A stretch of DNA of 64,000 bases from Liopterus haemorrhoidalis (Eukaryota > Arthropoda > Insecta > Coleoptera > Dytiscidae), in the NCBI GenBank assembly GCA_963971575.1, contig OZ020612.1, positions 66,337,869 through 66,401,868 of the forward strand, read 5' to 3'. The translations under genes were made by a program, and so were the position numbers. Shown in pieces: positions 23,069-35,184 of this stretch (the stretch's first letter is position 1; every line of letters begins with the position of its first letter). Under the pieces are notes generated by a model that searched no databases, had not been told where the DNA came from, and was given only the letters and a program-made list of their open reading frames with translations.

Positions 23069-23568
23069 CAGGGCTTCGAACCGTTATTTTATTTTGTTTC
23101 GGTTTTCGTTCCGGTTCAATTAAAAAATATATATATCAGTTCAATTCCGGTTTTCGTTCCGGCAAAAATAACGTTTTTTTTCGGTTTTCGGTTGTTTTCG
23201 GTTTAGTTCCGAGTGATGAATTTTTAAATGCTTTTATTTGTATTAGAAATTTATTTTCTACTATAATTTAGAAGAACACTTTATTCCTTATTTTGCGATA
23301 ATCATAACGGGGTTCTGAGCGTTAACCCCCCCCCCAATAATAGAAGCGCATTTTTTTTTACTTATCTGTTACAAAAAATTACGAATTACGATATTTTTCT
23401 GCTTATCAGTTTAAAAAATAATCTTAAATAAAATATATTTTATATTCACTTACATAAACATTATCTGAACCGAAATAAACCGCTATTTTTTTTTCGGTTC
23501 AGTTCCGGTTTTCATTCCGACGAAAATAATTGTTTTTTTTTTCGGTTTAGTTCCGGTTCGAAGCCCTG
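23069..23568. mobile_element. hAT-type MITE with TTCGGTT-rich subterminal repeats
   Basis: Ends CAGGGCTTCGAACCG and CGGTTCGAAGCCCTG are perfect inverted copies. Flanks are CGTAAAAC and CTTAAAAC, a 7-of-8 match for an 8-bp duplication. Many CGGTTTTCGTTCCGG-like repeats lie inside each end, as is common for transposase binding regions of hAT elements. No coding sequence is seen. Confidence 0.85.
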
Positions 23569-23576
23569 CTTAAAAC

Positions 23577-24368
23577 TAAGTTAGAGTTCTATGACACAAG
23601 CTTTAATTTTTTTCATCCTCATGCTGTATGAAAACACGGAAAATCATATTTTTCTTATTTCAAGATCATGTGACCGTTTGAGCCCTTTGGCAGGGTCCCA
23701 AAGGGCCCTATCCGAATCTCATGCCTATAATTTTTAAGACTTTAAATTTGTTTTAACTTTCTTTTTATAAAAGGGCAAGCATTATTAAATCAGAGAAAAA
23801 CACAAAACCTGGAAAAAAGTGGAAATGCAATTTTCCATATAACCGGAAAGCGTGCAGAGGTTTAGTACCCTTAGTTGGAGTATTAAAAGAGACTTATCAC
23901 TGGAATGGTGCTCTCCAGAAGATCTTACAAACGACCATTTAATCTTTAAATTATTTTGTATTTTTATTTTAACACTCCAAGGCATTAAAATGTAATTAAA
24001 ACTGTTCTCATTTTCTTTCTTTCACTATAAATAAAATTTTAAGAATATTTTCTAATTATTTAGTCCTTATTGTTCGCCAAATTTGTACCAATTACAGTAT
24101 CGACGTCTAAAATTAAACGATAGAAGCATTATTTGGCCGAAAATATGTATTTGTTGTAGAGCATAAATCTGATGTGATACGCAAAAACTGATGTGATATT
24201 TGAGTTCAGCAGCACCAAATTAGTAAGAAACAAGTCTTAGCTGTAAGTCAGCAAAAACCATTCAAACAAATTGTGTTATTGGGCTCCAAAATAATAAACG
24301 TTTTCAAGAGGGTGGTAAAATACTATTAATTATTAAATAATTTTGTTAAGTTAGGGAGGATATGCTAC
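23577..24368. other. Intergenic, nothing recognised
   Basis: No gene or repeat identified. Confidence 0.5.
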
Positions 24369-24371
24369 TAA

Positions 24372-25927
24372 GGGCCGCTTTTACAAACCTCGGATACGTA
24401 GCGGTATAACTATCTAAGGTATAAGTTTATTCCGATGTTTATTCCAACGTTCGCTTTTACAATGCATTTTTTATTCTCGGATAGTTATCCATGGTTTTAT
24501 TGTAAATAAAATAAGGTTGGTATTGTTTGACACATAAACTGACATATTAGAAAAGTCATATTTTAAATTGACATATTATTAACAACACATTTGAGCATGT
24601 TTGGAGAAATATTGGGAGATGTCGCAATATTCGACACAGATAATTATTTTATTGTGCTATATCTACCGCGTTAGTGTCAGCCTCTCGTGAGCAAATATTC
24701 ATAAAACCGCCCTTTAATAGAATCGAGCTCAAATACCGCCCATGTGTAAATTTTCATAAGATCACCCTCTACTAATAGAATTCTATTAGAATCTATACCA
24801 AATACCGTCCCTTTGATGAGCCGCTCGTGTGCGGCGCAAACTGTACTATTTATGTACTGTAATTCATTGTCACAGCGGTGCTTAAGTTCCACTAACATAC
24901 TGTGGACAAAATAACGCGAGTAATAAAATTAAGCATATACATATTATGTACAATTGTGGACTGCCAAAATTGTAACAACCAGTTCTTTCAAGAGTAAAAT
25001 TTCACTAATTAATAACAGGAGTATTTTTTTTTTTTTTCAGTGTATAACAACATTAACAACCTGTTCGCATTTTGAAAAATATATAAATAAATAACAACCG
25101 GTTCATTCGAACTGGCTCCAGCCCAATACTGCATATATACATACATATACAAAAACTAGCATTATGTGAACATAGTGTGGAAGGGATGATAGTGGCCAGA
25201 TAGATACGAAACGCTCGAAGTGCTAGGAGCATATTTCAGCGGTAATCTGCTGCTACTGTTCATTGCTACGCTTTTAAAAAATAAATTAAATTATTATTTC
25301 ACAACTGCGTGTAATCAAAACTGCTGAAAAAATACAAAGATAACGAGGGATAGCGTACTATTATTATTTCGTATGGCAATGTTTAAGTTTTAGAGATTTT
25401 AAGGTCGCGACTAGCGTCCTCTTACATGTAGTAGCCGAGACCACCGTGCCCTGTGTAGCTTGCCCCCTATTTTCGAAAACTAATTCAGAGATACAGGCAT
25501 TCATTGTAAAAAATCTGAGCCTATAGTGGCAACAGCCAAGTTTTTTTTTTAAATCTTTGTGCCCATACTAGTTCGATCTCATGATTCCACACTTTCAAAG
25601 CAAGTGAGCCAACCACTACACTGCTGCAACCACAATTATATAACTGTAATAAAAATTCAAATAAAACGTTATAATGTGACATTTATCATATGTCAATTTA
25701 TTTTTTTTACCGTTGCTGGGTAAAAAATACTTATTCGCCAATCAGAGCAAGGGTATAAACTTATACTGCCCTTTATCTGAAGTGTCGTTGGCCAGATAAG
25801 ATATTCTGGTGTTTATTCCGATGTTTATCCTATCCGAGCTTTATCCGAGCATTGTAAAAGCGATTTTTTGACTTTATACCGGGAATAGCGTTATCCGAGC
25901 TTTATCCAACGATTGTAAAAGCGGCCC
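24372..25927. mobile_element. PIF/Harbinger-type element, non-coding
   Basis: GGGCCGCTTTTACAA ends are inverted at both sides and flanked by TAA on each side. A 3-bp TAA duplication with GGGCC ends fits PIF/Harbinger. Subterminal repeats include CCGATGTTTATTCC and CGGATA/TATCCG. The interior contains a SINE (25517-25640) and possibly a small CAGT-ended insertion at 25039-25125, but no transposase that I can read. Confidence 0.75.
25517..25640 (-). mobile_element. tRNA-derived SINE, diverged, minus strand
   Basis: The minus strand shows GTGTAGTGGTTGGCTC as an A box and GAGATCGAACTAG as a degraded B box. TTGGCTGTTGCCACTATAGG resembles the tail of the SINE at 10454. It sits inside the Harbinger-type element. 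Ends are approximate. Confidence 0.6.
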
Positions 25928-25930
25928 TAA

Positions 25931-26782
25931 GGAGCATATTCATTCCCCGCTGAGTCAAAACAGTACAGAATGATATCTGCTCAATTAGCTTTTCTGGTAA
26001 TTTCTATAATATATTCTTGAGACTGAACCGCATAATTCTTTGAATAATCCTTGTAACTAATCATTTTTCTAAGTAAACATTCCGGTAAACAATGGTAAAC
26101 CGGAAACAAATATATTACATCCTCTTTACATACGTACTACTACTAATACAACAATTAGAAATGGACACGTGTTACACAGACGGGCCACAAAAAGGTATAC
26201 ACCTTCACATTTAACACTATTTTTCGCATTGTGAATTTTTTCAGATAAAATTACGATTGAGAGTCGATGTTCGAATTTTTTTAAACATCGATGTTTTATA
26301 TCGAACTGTTGATGTTTTTGATATAGATATAGCGAGGACGATGTTTTCGGACTATGTTTTGATCTAAGATATTTTTTTTTCGATTTTTTCCACTAAGAAA
26401 TAAAAATCTTTACGAACATTAATGTAGTTGAAATCAGTGGCGATCCATGCTCTAGAAATGTGGCGGTGGAACTTTTATAGGTACCAATTATTATAGGTTA
26501 TTTAAGATAAAAGTTACTAACTACCACGTCGCTTAATAAATCTCCGGTCTAACTAAGAAAAACATTTTTTTTTTTTTTTTTTAGAAATTCAAGAGTGATA
26601 CATTCATTCCAACGCTCCTAATATTAAAAAAATTAAAATTAAAATCAATTTAAATTCAGCATACCAATCAGTAATAGTCGGTTTGCCTGGTACAGAGTCT
26701 CTATAACGCTTATCAAGTCACTGTTTGGCTTCAGCAGTATTTTTTCCAATCAAAAAACAATGTTTAATCAACACACGAAATT
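25931..26782. other. Intergenic with a possible hAT end
   Basis: CAGTGGCGATCCATGC near 26436 looks like a hAT-type left end without a partner. A T-run lies at 26566. Nothing else is recognised. Confidence 0.45.
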
Positions 26783-26835
26783 CTTTTTAGGGTTTTGTAG
26801 GTATGACCAAAAAACCCTTATACCGTCATTTTGTC

Positions 26836-26885
<50 letters not shown>

Positions 26886-27746
26886 TCGGTTAAAATTGTA
26901 GCCAAACGGCTAAACCTAGAGAGTTGAAATTTGGCATGCTTATACAACTCTTTGACCCGCACATAGGAAAAATACTAAAACATCTAAAAAACATACCCCC
27001 CTAAAAATATAAACAAATATGTGCTCATCGAAAACAAAAATATATTTTTTTAATTCTGAGTAGGGTATCAAATGAAATCCCTTGGTACGTGGATTAACGA
27101 TCAAATTTTTATTTTTGCAAAATAAATTATTTTGATGCAATTTTTGCCAAAACTGTGCAAAAAAAATTTTGTCCCACACCTGTAGCCCAGATGGTTTAAA
27201 TTAAAAATCTAAAAAAATTCCAAGTAATGTATATTGGTGTGAACCGAAATAGTACAACAGGAATTTTTGATCAGATTATGTTTTCGGAAAATAACGCATT
27301 TTTTGTGGTTTTTGATTCACAAAGTACAAAAGTTATACCAATGTAAGACACTCATATGTAAAGCGTCCGATGGCGCAACGGGTTAGAGCGCTGGTGTCGG
27401 AAGCTAAAATTCTCTGGAAAACGAAGGGTTTCGAGTTCGAGTACGGACGGAGTGAATTTTATTTTTTCTGTTTTTTTTTTTTGCATTTTTATTATGTTGA
27501 AATTATTTTGTCAAAATTCTAGTTATATTTTGACAAATGTTGTATTTAATTTTTAAGAGCGTAAATTTAATAACCAGTCTTATTATATGATTAACAGACG
27601 ATAAATTATTTTAAAAATATCGTTCATTTTGCCGTGATTACTATAAAGTAAAATTTGTTCTACACACTCAGCATACCGCCTTCACTTATTATATACCTGC
27701 GAAACCCTGAAATGTGTGAATATTCACACTTCACATCAATTTTTTA
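26783..27746 (+). mobile_element. Family T element, copy 3 (tRNA-like module III)
   Basis: All the family landmarks are present: the GGGTTTTGTAGGTATGACC hairpin start, a (TGTC)n tract of about 50 bases, the core, and the ending AAACCCTGAAATGTGTG with a slightly changed palindrome. The tRNA-like region and the stretch before the end differ from copies 1, 2, 4 and 8. The end stretch (TTAACAGACGATAAATTATT) is shared instead with the copy at 59517. Confidence 0.8.
27364..27451 (+). other. tRNA-like module III inside family T copy 3
   Basis: GATGGCGCAACGGGTTAGAG is a good A box and D arm. CGTCCG at the start can pair with CGGACG at the end as an acceptor stem, and GAGTTCGAGTAC stands at the T loop. 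The middle is longer than in a normal tRNA, and no anticodon loop can be named with confidence. Confidence 0.55.
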
Positions 27747-28386
27747 TCCATTCTTTTGAAAATTATAGGACTGGAGTCACCAAAACCACTGTAACCTCTA
27801 AACTAATTGTCAGAATATCATGAAATTTTCACACGTATTTTTTTAAGGTTGGTACTATCCAGAAATCATATGGGTCTATCAACAGTGTTGACATACATAT
27901 GTCAGAGCGGAGACGTATGCAAAATAACATGGCAAGTTTTGCATTTAGACCCTTCATATGAGCAGCAATATTTTTATAGAAATATTGATACTGTAAATCA
28001 TCCATATTTTTTGTTGGATATTATTCCAGTATCGATGTAAGACTATCCGATGTTACCATCGATATCTACTATTAATATCTTGTGAATAATCGCTAGTAAT
28101 TTGCGAGAAAATTAAATTCAAATCTTGAATTGATAATATTTTATTTAGTATTTGATCTAGGTACTTCCATGTTGCAATGATCGTCTATCTAAATAGATTA
28201 TAGAGCATTTATACTGAATACTATGATCTGGTTAAATGGATATATTTCTGTTGGATTTATAGTAGATATGGTAGTGATTTGAACAAGATTACCAACGATT
28301 ATGTCTAAGCATTCGACTTTCAGTCGCCGCAAATTTACACTCATTTGTAGCCATCCAAGTGATAATGTAAACATATCAAAATGTTT
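27747..28386. other. Intergenic, nothing recognised
   Basis: No coding similarity or repeat is seen. Confidence 0.45.
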
Positions 28387-28394
28387 AGTTAACC

Positions 28395-28616
28395 CTGAGC
28401 CGCAGGAAGGGGGGGGGGGCGGAGGGAGCGACGGCCCCTAGCGCATTAAGGAAAAGGGCCCTGACGGGCTTGCTAAGGGGCGCCATTGCGAAGATGAGCA
28501 ACTTTTTTTTTTTGCTCGTCACTTGGATTTTGGGAGGTAAGAACCTTGTTTTTATTTACCAAGGGCGCCAAAACACGGCTCTGCCCTTAGCGCAAGTTTT
28601 CCTTACTGCGGCTCTG
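28395..28616. mobile_element. MITE-A (hAT-type), second copy
   Basis: Ends CTGAGCCGCAGGAAGG and CCTTACTGCGGCTCTG are flanked on both sides by AGTTAACC (perfect 8-bp duplication). The body has one minisatellite unit and the GGGCGCCAAAACACGGCTC stretch. The target continues TTAACCCTTTACTACATT, which itself looks like the end of a piggyBac-like element. Confidence 0.9.
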
Positions 28617-28624
28617 AGTTAACC

Positions 28625-30464
28625 CTTTACTACATTTTGATGCACATATGCAACAAAAAATTAAATATACTAATACAGTTCTTATAGTTCTCGGGATATC
28701 AATGGTGCGCAATATAAAATGAACCCTGTATACGCCTTGAAATTTGGCTTCTTTTAAATTTATTTTTATCATTGATTTCCAAAGAAGAACATCCAATCGC
28801 CAACGATAATAGTTAAAATAATATTACGAAATTAATTCATCTATATCTTAAAAATTTACCTCTGTCTAGGTTTAGCTAATTAGTAAAGATTTTTACTGTG
28901 ATTTGTAGACACATTTCAAGACAGTTACTTGTTTACACAACTGTACCACAATCATATTCACAATTTTAAGGAAACGATATACACATGATATTTAATTAAA
29001 CACTTTAGAATATATTTGCCGTTTGATATGAATGTCTTTAACATAATTCTTAGAAAGATTTATTTTGTCCGTTCACTAGTTTACACATAAAATTTCTATA
29101 GCTATTTAATCCGGCGTTAAAACGCCTGATTAAAACTTAAACTTGAACTAAAAGTCAATTCGATGGCAGTTCCCAAAGAGAGAGATAGTGAAATATATTT
29201 TTTTACAAATTGCTCCTTTAAAGCACAAATTTAATATAATAAAGGATTAAACATTCTTTTTAATTTTTTTGACAGTTATTACGTAAAGTTAATTATACTA
29301 TTAAAAAAGAAAGACTTTTTTATTTTTTTAATAAAAGGCTCTTTCTTCACTTTAATTAAACTTTGTAGACAATCTTCTCATAAATCTGCTTATGACGCCG
29401 TTTTTTATTTTCATAAAATTCAATTTAAAAATATAACATTCATGTCTGTAAACTTAGAAAGGATTCTTTCGCTCTTCATGGACTGTCAGTCGTATTAACT
29501 ATTAAACTCATTCACCCAGTTCCTCCATTAGACAAAATCATAAAGAATGGAGAAATATCTGTGGCCAGTAGGAAAATCTCGTAAAATTTGGAAAATATAG
29601 CTGACAAAAAATCTAGAAAGTATAAGCCCGATAGGCTCTTCTATCGGACTTCCGAACGGTTGATAGTGTGCAACCGGGCGACATTGGAATTAGTAATTCG
29701 CGCACAAATGTACATCCTCGTGTAGTCTATTATTCACATAGTATCTTTAGGCTGGCTAATATGGTTCTTGACTACCAACGGCAAAAAATGTAAACATAAG
29801 AAATATTATCCATTTCTTAGCCTCGTAATACACCCGGTCTGGAATGGAGAGTTTGGACACACAGCTACGATCGAAGTCCACACCGTATATTCGCGACATT
29901 CATTCGTGAACTGCAACAATGCAGGTAACCAGAACGGCGACCGTGTACAGGCAGAGCTGAGTACAAAAATTAACACGACACAAATGTTTCGAATGTTATT
30001 TGGTAATTAAACTAAAAATAACGCTCAAAGTCCCATTCAATCATTAAGACACTATATTTGAAGATCTAGTTCCATATGTAGCTAATAAATGAATATAATT
30101 CATTTCTTAGCTTCGTGCGGAACTAGATAGTAATTTCTCTCCTTCGTGTTACTTGCCTGTATCTCTAATATTAAGACATTTTCTTAATTTGGTTAATCTC
30201 CCCACATTTTATGTTTCAAGGTTATGTATACATATATTTATAACATGACTATAAATAGTGTTACAAAGTTTTCAGTAAAATTCCACAAGATGCTCAAAGA
30301 TATTTGAATTATCTTTTAGTAAATAATACATAGATGCGTTTTCAACAAAAATAACTGTTCTCTTTTGAAAATGAACACCTCTGACCGGTACACAGCTTTT
30401 AAGTCTCTGCGGCCGTGTTGAATTCTATAGTTAAAAAACTGAACAATTCTTTCTTCGCTAGTGA
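28625..30464. other. Intergenic, nothing firm
   Basis: The start (CCCTTTACTACATTTTG after TTAA) may be one end of a piggyBac-like MITE. An open frame at 29768-30010 has no recognised similarity and no supporting features. The rest is unassigned. Confidence 0.45.
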
Positions 30465-30600
30465 CCACTGAAACTTCCAACAAGATTCAGCGCCAGCACA
30501 TAATGCGAAGGCTGCGCAGTAGTGGCTTGAAAGCAATGTACCGGACTGATTGGCCACCTAGCAGCTCTGATCTCAACTCCCTGAACTATAAATTTTGATT
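30465..30600 (+). pseudogene. Mariner-family transposase fragment
   Basis: Two frames together give FQQDSAPAHNAKAAQ, WLESNVPD and then DWPPSSSDLNSLNYKF. This matches the catalytic stretch of mariner-type transposases (QQDSAPAH, then WPPSSPDLNPLDY), where the aspartates of the two blocks bind metal. A stop and a frame change lie between the blocks. Nothing of the N-terminal DNA-binding region is found nearby. Confidence 0.75.
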
Positions 30601-30639
30601 CGTGCTTTTATATACATATAAAATAACAAGTAATTATAT

Positions 30640-31301
30640 ATATAAAAGCTCTAATTCTTGGGTGTCAGACTCGCAGCTCACTTAGCGACAATATAGCTCT
30701 TACTTGTCCAGTTAGTATATACATTGGCTTGATTAAAGAATGTTGTGTCAATTATTGTTATGCCCGCGGGTCGTATCCGACCCGATACTTATTTTTAAAC
30801 GACACGCATTGAGCAGCTTTTTAGGATGTCCTAGGTATAATAAGGAACAGCTTTACCATTGATGTCCAGCATATGGCCCACGGGCCGTATCCAGTCTGAT
30901 ACTAATTTTTAAACGACACGCATTGAGAGGCTTTTTAGGATTTCCTAGGTTTAATCAGAAACAGCTATACCATTGATGTACAGCATATGGACCGCGCGCT
31001 GTATCCGGTCCGATACTAATTTTTAAACGACACGTATTGAGCGGCTTTTTAGAATTTTCTAGGTATTATCAGAAACAGCTATACCATTGATGTACAGCAT
31101 ATGGACCGCGGGCCGTATCCGGTTCGATACTGATTTTTAAACGACACGCATTACGCAGATTTTTAGGATTTCGTAGGTATAATCAAGAAACGTTTTTGTT
31201 TTGTTAATATACGCAGAATCATGCAAATTTTAATAATTAATTCTTGCTTATATTGAATTTTATTCGATATCAGTTTGCCAACGTTGCTGGCAACGGGTCT
31301 G
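30640..31301 (+). mobile_element. Candidate non-autonomous Helitron
   Basis: The right end reads GCCAACGTTGCTGGCAACG, which can form a short hairpin, followed by GGTCTG and CTAG before a T, as in Helitron 3' termini. The interior is made largely of 114-bp tandem repeats, common in such elements. The left end (TATATAAAAGCTCTAATTC near 30640) is a guess from its likeness to insect Helitron starts. No Rep/helicase coding is present. Confidence 0.5.
30760..31190. repeat. 114-bp tandem repeat, about four units
   Basis: Units restart at CGTATCC near 30772, 30886, 31000 and 31114. Each has TTTTTAAACGACACGCATTG and ACAGCTATACCATTGATGT with a few changes. Confidence 0.9.
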
Positions 31302-32274
31302 CTAGTAATTTAATAATGGTTTATCATCAACGGAAATTCAAAGTTAGTAAAATTGTATGGTGACACTGCTCCTTCATTTTCAACAGTAAAAAATGTGCTG
31401 CTGAATTTAAACCTTTTTAACTTTGGCGTTGCAGAATATCTAAATTTGAAGATCGAATTGGAAAATCAAGACTAGATTTGGCTCCCTCAGATTTTCATCT
31501 GTTCTCAGACCTCAAGAAATTGGTGAGTGGAGCGTTTCTTATCAAATGAAGAGGTGATAGTAGATAGCAATTGTTGAGGGTTATTTTGCAGACCTATCGG
31601 AAAGACGCTCTAGTGATGGGTTAATAGTTTTGGAGTACCGATGGAATCAATGAACCTATTGATGTTAGGAGAGATCATATTGAAAAACTAAATTTATTTT
31701 AAATTGAAAAACCAAATAATTCATTGTGTGGTCGAGAATTTATTGGATAATCCTCTTGTAGCAGGTATTTTTATAAATTTATTGTTTTGAATGGTTGATT
31801 TCGATTGGTGTTTAATTGTGTAGGCTTGAGTGATGATTGCGAATGACGGGTAAAGTGGAGTAGTGATGATACACGTCCTTGACCTGGCCACTGCACAATG
31901 ACCTTCCACTGACAGTCACCATCAGTTGCATCCACCGCGCTCATTCTGTAATTGGATGGTGTTTTTACCGTGGAACGGGCGCCACATAAATCCGCACTAA
32001 CCGGCATTTGTCGCTGTTATTCCAACATGAATAACCTATAGAAATTCAATTACAGAACTATCAAATAATACTTCATCCAACTATATATGTCCATTTCTTT
32101 AAAAGAACCAATTCACTATCTGATTATTGAGACAAACTATCTAAAAATGTTTTCTAACTTCCTCAAGCTCTCTCTCTCGCTTTTCTTGGATATTATCTAT
32201 CGGGTGTCCTCGAGTTTGCTTTTTTGACTGAGTTTCCAGGTTTACTGTATACTCGTTTGTTATTTGAATCAATT
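31302..32274. other. Intergenic, nothing recognised
   Basis: Short open frames here have no recognised similarity. A few phrases near 31480-31560 (GATTTTCATCTGTTC, CTCAAGAAATTGG) are weakly reminiscent of a mariner transposase tail but too degraded to call. Confidence 0.4.
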
Positions 32275-32282
32275 CTTTACAC

Positions 32283-32880
32283 CAGGGGTGGCCAACCTTT
32301 TTGGAAGCAAGGGCGCAATTAAGAATTTTCAGAGACATTGCGGGCGCAATGATATGTAATGACATCATATATGTTTTGTTTTTTATTGTTAAAGTTAATT
32401 TTATTTTTTTTTTTTTTTCATTTCGCAATTTTAATTTCTTAAAAAAAAAAATGTGTTTGTTAATTTTTGTCCTTTTTAATTTTGAATCTTTTTATTTGAT
32501 TTTACTTATAGGTTAAAATCCCATTATTTTTTAGTAAAATGTTCTTCATTTTTAACACAACATAATACAACAAAATAATAATAATAATTTGTAATAATAA
32601 TTTTATTGAACGACATTTATTACATATAATTACATAATATATGATAAATTATTATTCGTTAATGAGAAGGTTGAGACTGTTTCTTGACATAAGTTTTCAA
32701 AATCAGGACAGTAATTTTATATATTTTTTGTAGTGGAACTACTTATATTTTATTATATAGGGAGGTATTTAATATGGCATAATAAAAAATTACTTGAAAA
32801 TTTCAATTAATAAATAAATATTTAATTCCAAGAAAATTTTGCAGTTGCGCCCGCGAACGCGAACGGGTTGGCCACCCCTG
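32283..32880. mobile_element. hAT-type MITE, 598 bp
   Basis: Ends CAGGGGTGGCCAACC and GGTTGGCCACCCCTG are perfect inverted copies, flanked by CTTTACAC and TTTTACAC (7 of 8). GGGCGCAA-type repeats lie inside both ends. It is non-coding and AT-rich inside. Confidence 0.9.
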
Positions 32881-32884
32881 TTTT

Positions 32885-33245
32885 ACACCTTATTACCGAC
32901 CGCCAACATATATAAGGGAGGTATTGTGATCATACCGATTTTGACATTTCGAGATTTCGATGGATCTCCACGAATTGAGGTCCCTACATAACGTTTTGAC
33001 TATTTTTAGCATGATGTCTGTCGGTCTGTCTGTCCGTCCGCCTGTCCGTCCGTTTGTCCGTCTGTCCGTCTGTCCGTCCATCCGTCTGTCTGTCTGTGTA
33101 CACGTGCAGAGCAAATTCGGCTAAAAGGATTTTTATGAAACTGCATATTTAAGCTTTTGACATCAATCGTGCCGAGTTGATCAATTTTTGGTAAAACTCG
33201 GTTGACTAAAAATGGGAGTTTACTGGGTACTAGGTTGTATTGTAA
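32885..33245 (+). mobile_element. Family M (mini-me-like) element, copy 2
   Basis: It opens GGGAGGTATTGTGATCATAC, has the core TTGACATTTCGAGATTTCG and GAATTGAGGTCCCTACATAA, then a TGTC/TCCG tract at 33010-33098, GTACACGTGCAGAGCAAATT and AATGGGAGTTTACT. The parts keep the same order as the copy at 10741. No protein is encoded. Confidence 0.7.
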
Positions 33246-33732
33246 TCGGTATTGTCCAACTGTCCTAAACCAAACTGCCTTTTATTCTTGTGTGATACAA
33301 AGAACATAATAAAAAAATAAAGCACCTATAGGGAGATGATTTTTGAACAAAGACATTTTTATATGCAAAAAATATCGGGTTGATAAACAAAGTTGTCCTA
33401 GACTGGTCCTAGTTGACTCATCTAACCTTCCAAAAAATGCAGGCAGGAAATTCTTTAGCTGTGACGATATACAGTCTAGGATTCGCACATTGTTTAAATC
33501 CATGGATGAGGTCTATACTTACAAATCCGGAACCTAAAGATACGTAACACTGTAAAGTAAGATCTAAGATAACACACATAACAATTAATAATGTTTTGCG
33601 ATGTTCTGTGTTTCATAAATCAGTTGGACGATTTCAGTATGGACCCGGCTTTAGCATATTGTTGACTAAAACAAGTCACTTAAAGAAAAAATTAAATATA
33701 AGGTAAACTTAAAATGGCTAAATGCACACCAT
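33246..33732. other. Intergenic, unassigned open frame
   Basis: A plus-strand frame at 33343-33537 (start MNKDIFICKKYRVDKQS) has no recognised family. It may be part of the LINE remnant that follows, but I cannot show that. Confidence 0.35.
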
Positions 33733-33953
33733 ATATATACTGACGGATAAAAATCACCCAATGGCGTAGGTTGTTCCGTTTTAGATCCCCAGCGCAATTT
33801 TAAACTAAAATTTAAACTCTCAGATAATATGTTTACCTACAATGCAGAAATGGTGGCGTTAAAATTGACTTTAGAATACGTAAAGAATCACTTTCATGAC
33901 GAATTTGAATTTTTTTCTGATTGTAAAAGCGGCGTCCAAAAAAAAATGAGTTG
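33733..33953 (+). pseudogene. LINE RNase H domain remnant (I/R1-like)
   Basis: The plus strand reads IYTDG, a stop, then KSPNGVGCSVLDPQRNFKLK, MFTYNAEMVALKLTLEYVKN and EFEFFSDCKSGVQ. This matches the RNase H domain carried by I-, R1- and related LINE clades. The catalytic D of YTDG, E of AEM and D of FSDCKS are all in place. The usual serine after YTDG is a stop codon, and the frame is lost after CKSG, so the copy is dead. Reverse transcriptase is not found beside it. Confidence 0.8.
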
Positions 33954-35180
33954 CCCTGGATTTGAGTTGTATATATGTACGATAACTGTCCGAACATCAC
34001 TAGAAAGGAAGTTTTGAAGATAATTTGAAAGGAAATTATTTTTATAATAAAAAAATATTGCTATTTTTTTGTTGTTGTATGTCGCTAATTGCTAGTCGCT
34101 AAATTCTTCACTGCAACGCTAAATATAATACAGACATAAAGCTCTTACAAAGTTGCATTAATATGTTCATACATATTTTATAGAAGTTTAACAACCTAGA
34201 GTCTAGTAGTTTTTAAAATTCCTGCACTCTGAGTGTGTGTTGTAACTGCCTTCAAGTCAATATTGACAAATGAATAAAGAAAGAATCAATATTTTGGTTT
34301 TAATATATTTCTTTAAGACATTTTTTGATGTCAGTAAGAGTGTATACAAATAATAAAAAAAAATTTGAAAGTACATTTTTTGTGATTGTTTATTAAGTAA
34401 TAGTGAATTATTTATAGGAAATTTAAACCAAAATTTTATTATTTGGTAGTCAAATGCGTTTTCCACTTGAAACAATAATTTTTATTTTAGTTACAGTCTG
34501 GGCTGATGTTTTAAATATTTAACAACTGGTACACTAAAAATAATAACTCTGAAGAGCAAAAACAAAAAACTTACCGAATGGTGTTTGTGGCGCAAATTAT
34601 TCTAATAATTTCCATATAATTTTCTTGATGTAGATTATGTTTATAGTTTTTTCCAGTACTGGGACCCTCGGTAAAAATCCGTGTGTCCCAAAAAGTGTAC
34701 ACCAGACTTCTTTAAATCATTTTAAATTTAATAGAAGAGAGAAAAGTCCAAAGAGCATACCGAAATAGCAGTCAAGTTCGGATAACGCAAGAGCGAACAG
34801 CGTGCATTTTTGAGTGAAATCGATGTTCGGCGCGCGTGTTTAAATTAGTAGAACTCGGGTCCACGACATTATAGCACTAACTCTGCGCCTTCACTCATTT
34901 CTAAAATCCACCAAACAGTCACAGGACGTATTCTACACGCTTATTATTTGAGTGTATTATTTGTAAGCGTGTTAAAATAGTTAAAAATTATAGTTAAAAA
35001 TAATTTTCTTTCCCAAAAGAAAATCTCTTTTATACTTCTGGTTGCAGCACCTCTATGAGAGGTTTCCACGAGCCGACCCCAGTCCAACAATATTTTCACC
35101 CCGCCCCCTAGTCATTATGGGCAAGATGACCGATAAAAAACTGCGTGTAGATAATTTTTTTTTCTTTATTTTTTCTGTAA
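33954..35180. other. Intergenic, nothing firm
   Basis: No gene is recognised. GTGTCCCAAAAAGTGTACAC near 34682 is a palindrome-like phrase and may come from a mariner-like element, but no frame supports it. Confidence 0.4.
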
Positions 35181-35184
35181 TTTA

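Noticed and set aside
24677..24898. Minus-strand frame of 73 codons inside the Harbinger-type element
   Set aside because: No transposase motif; repeated phrases of the element interior explain it.
29768..30010. Frame of 80 codons as a host gene
   Set aside because: No recognised similarity, no splice partner exons, and composition like its surroundings.
33343..33537. Frame of 64 codons before the RNase H remnant as LINE coding
   Set aside because: Could not be linked by motif or frame to the LINE; left unassigned.
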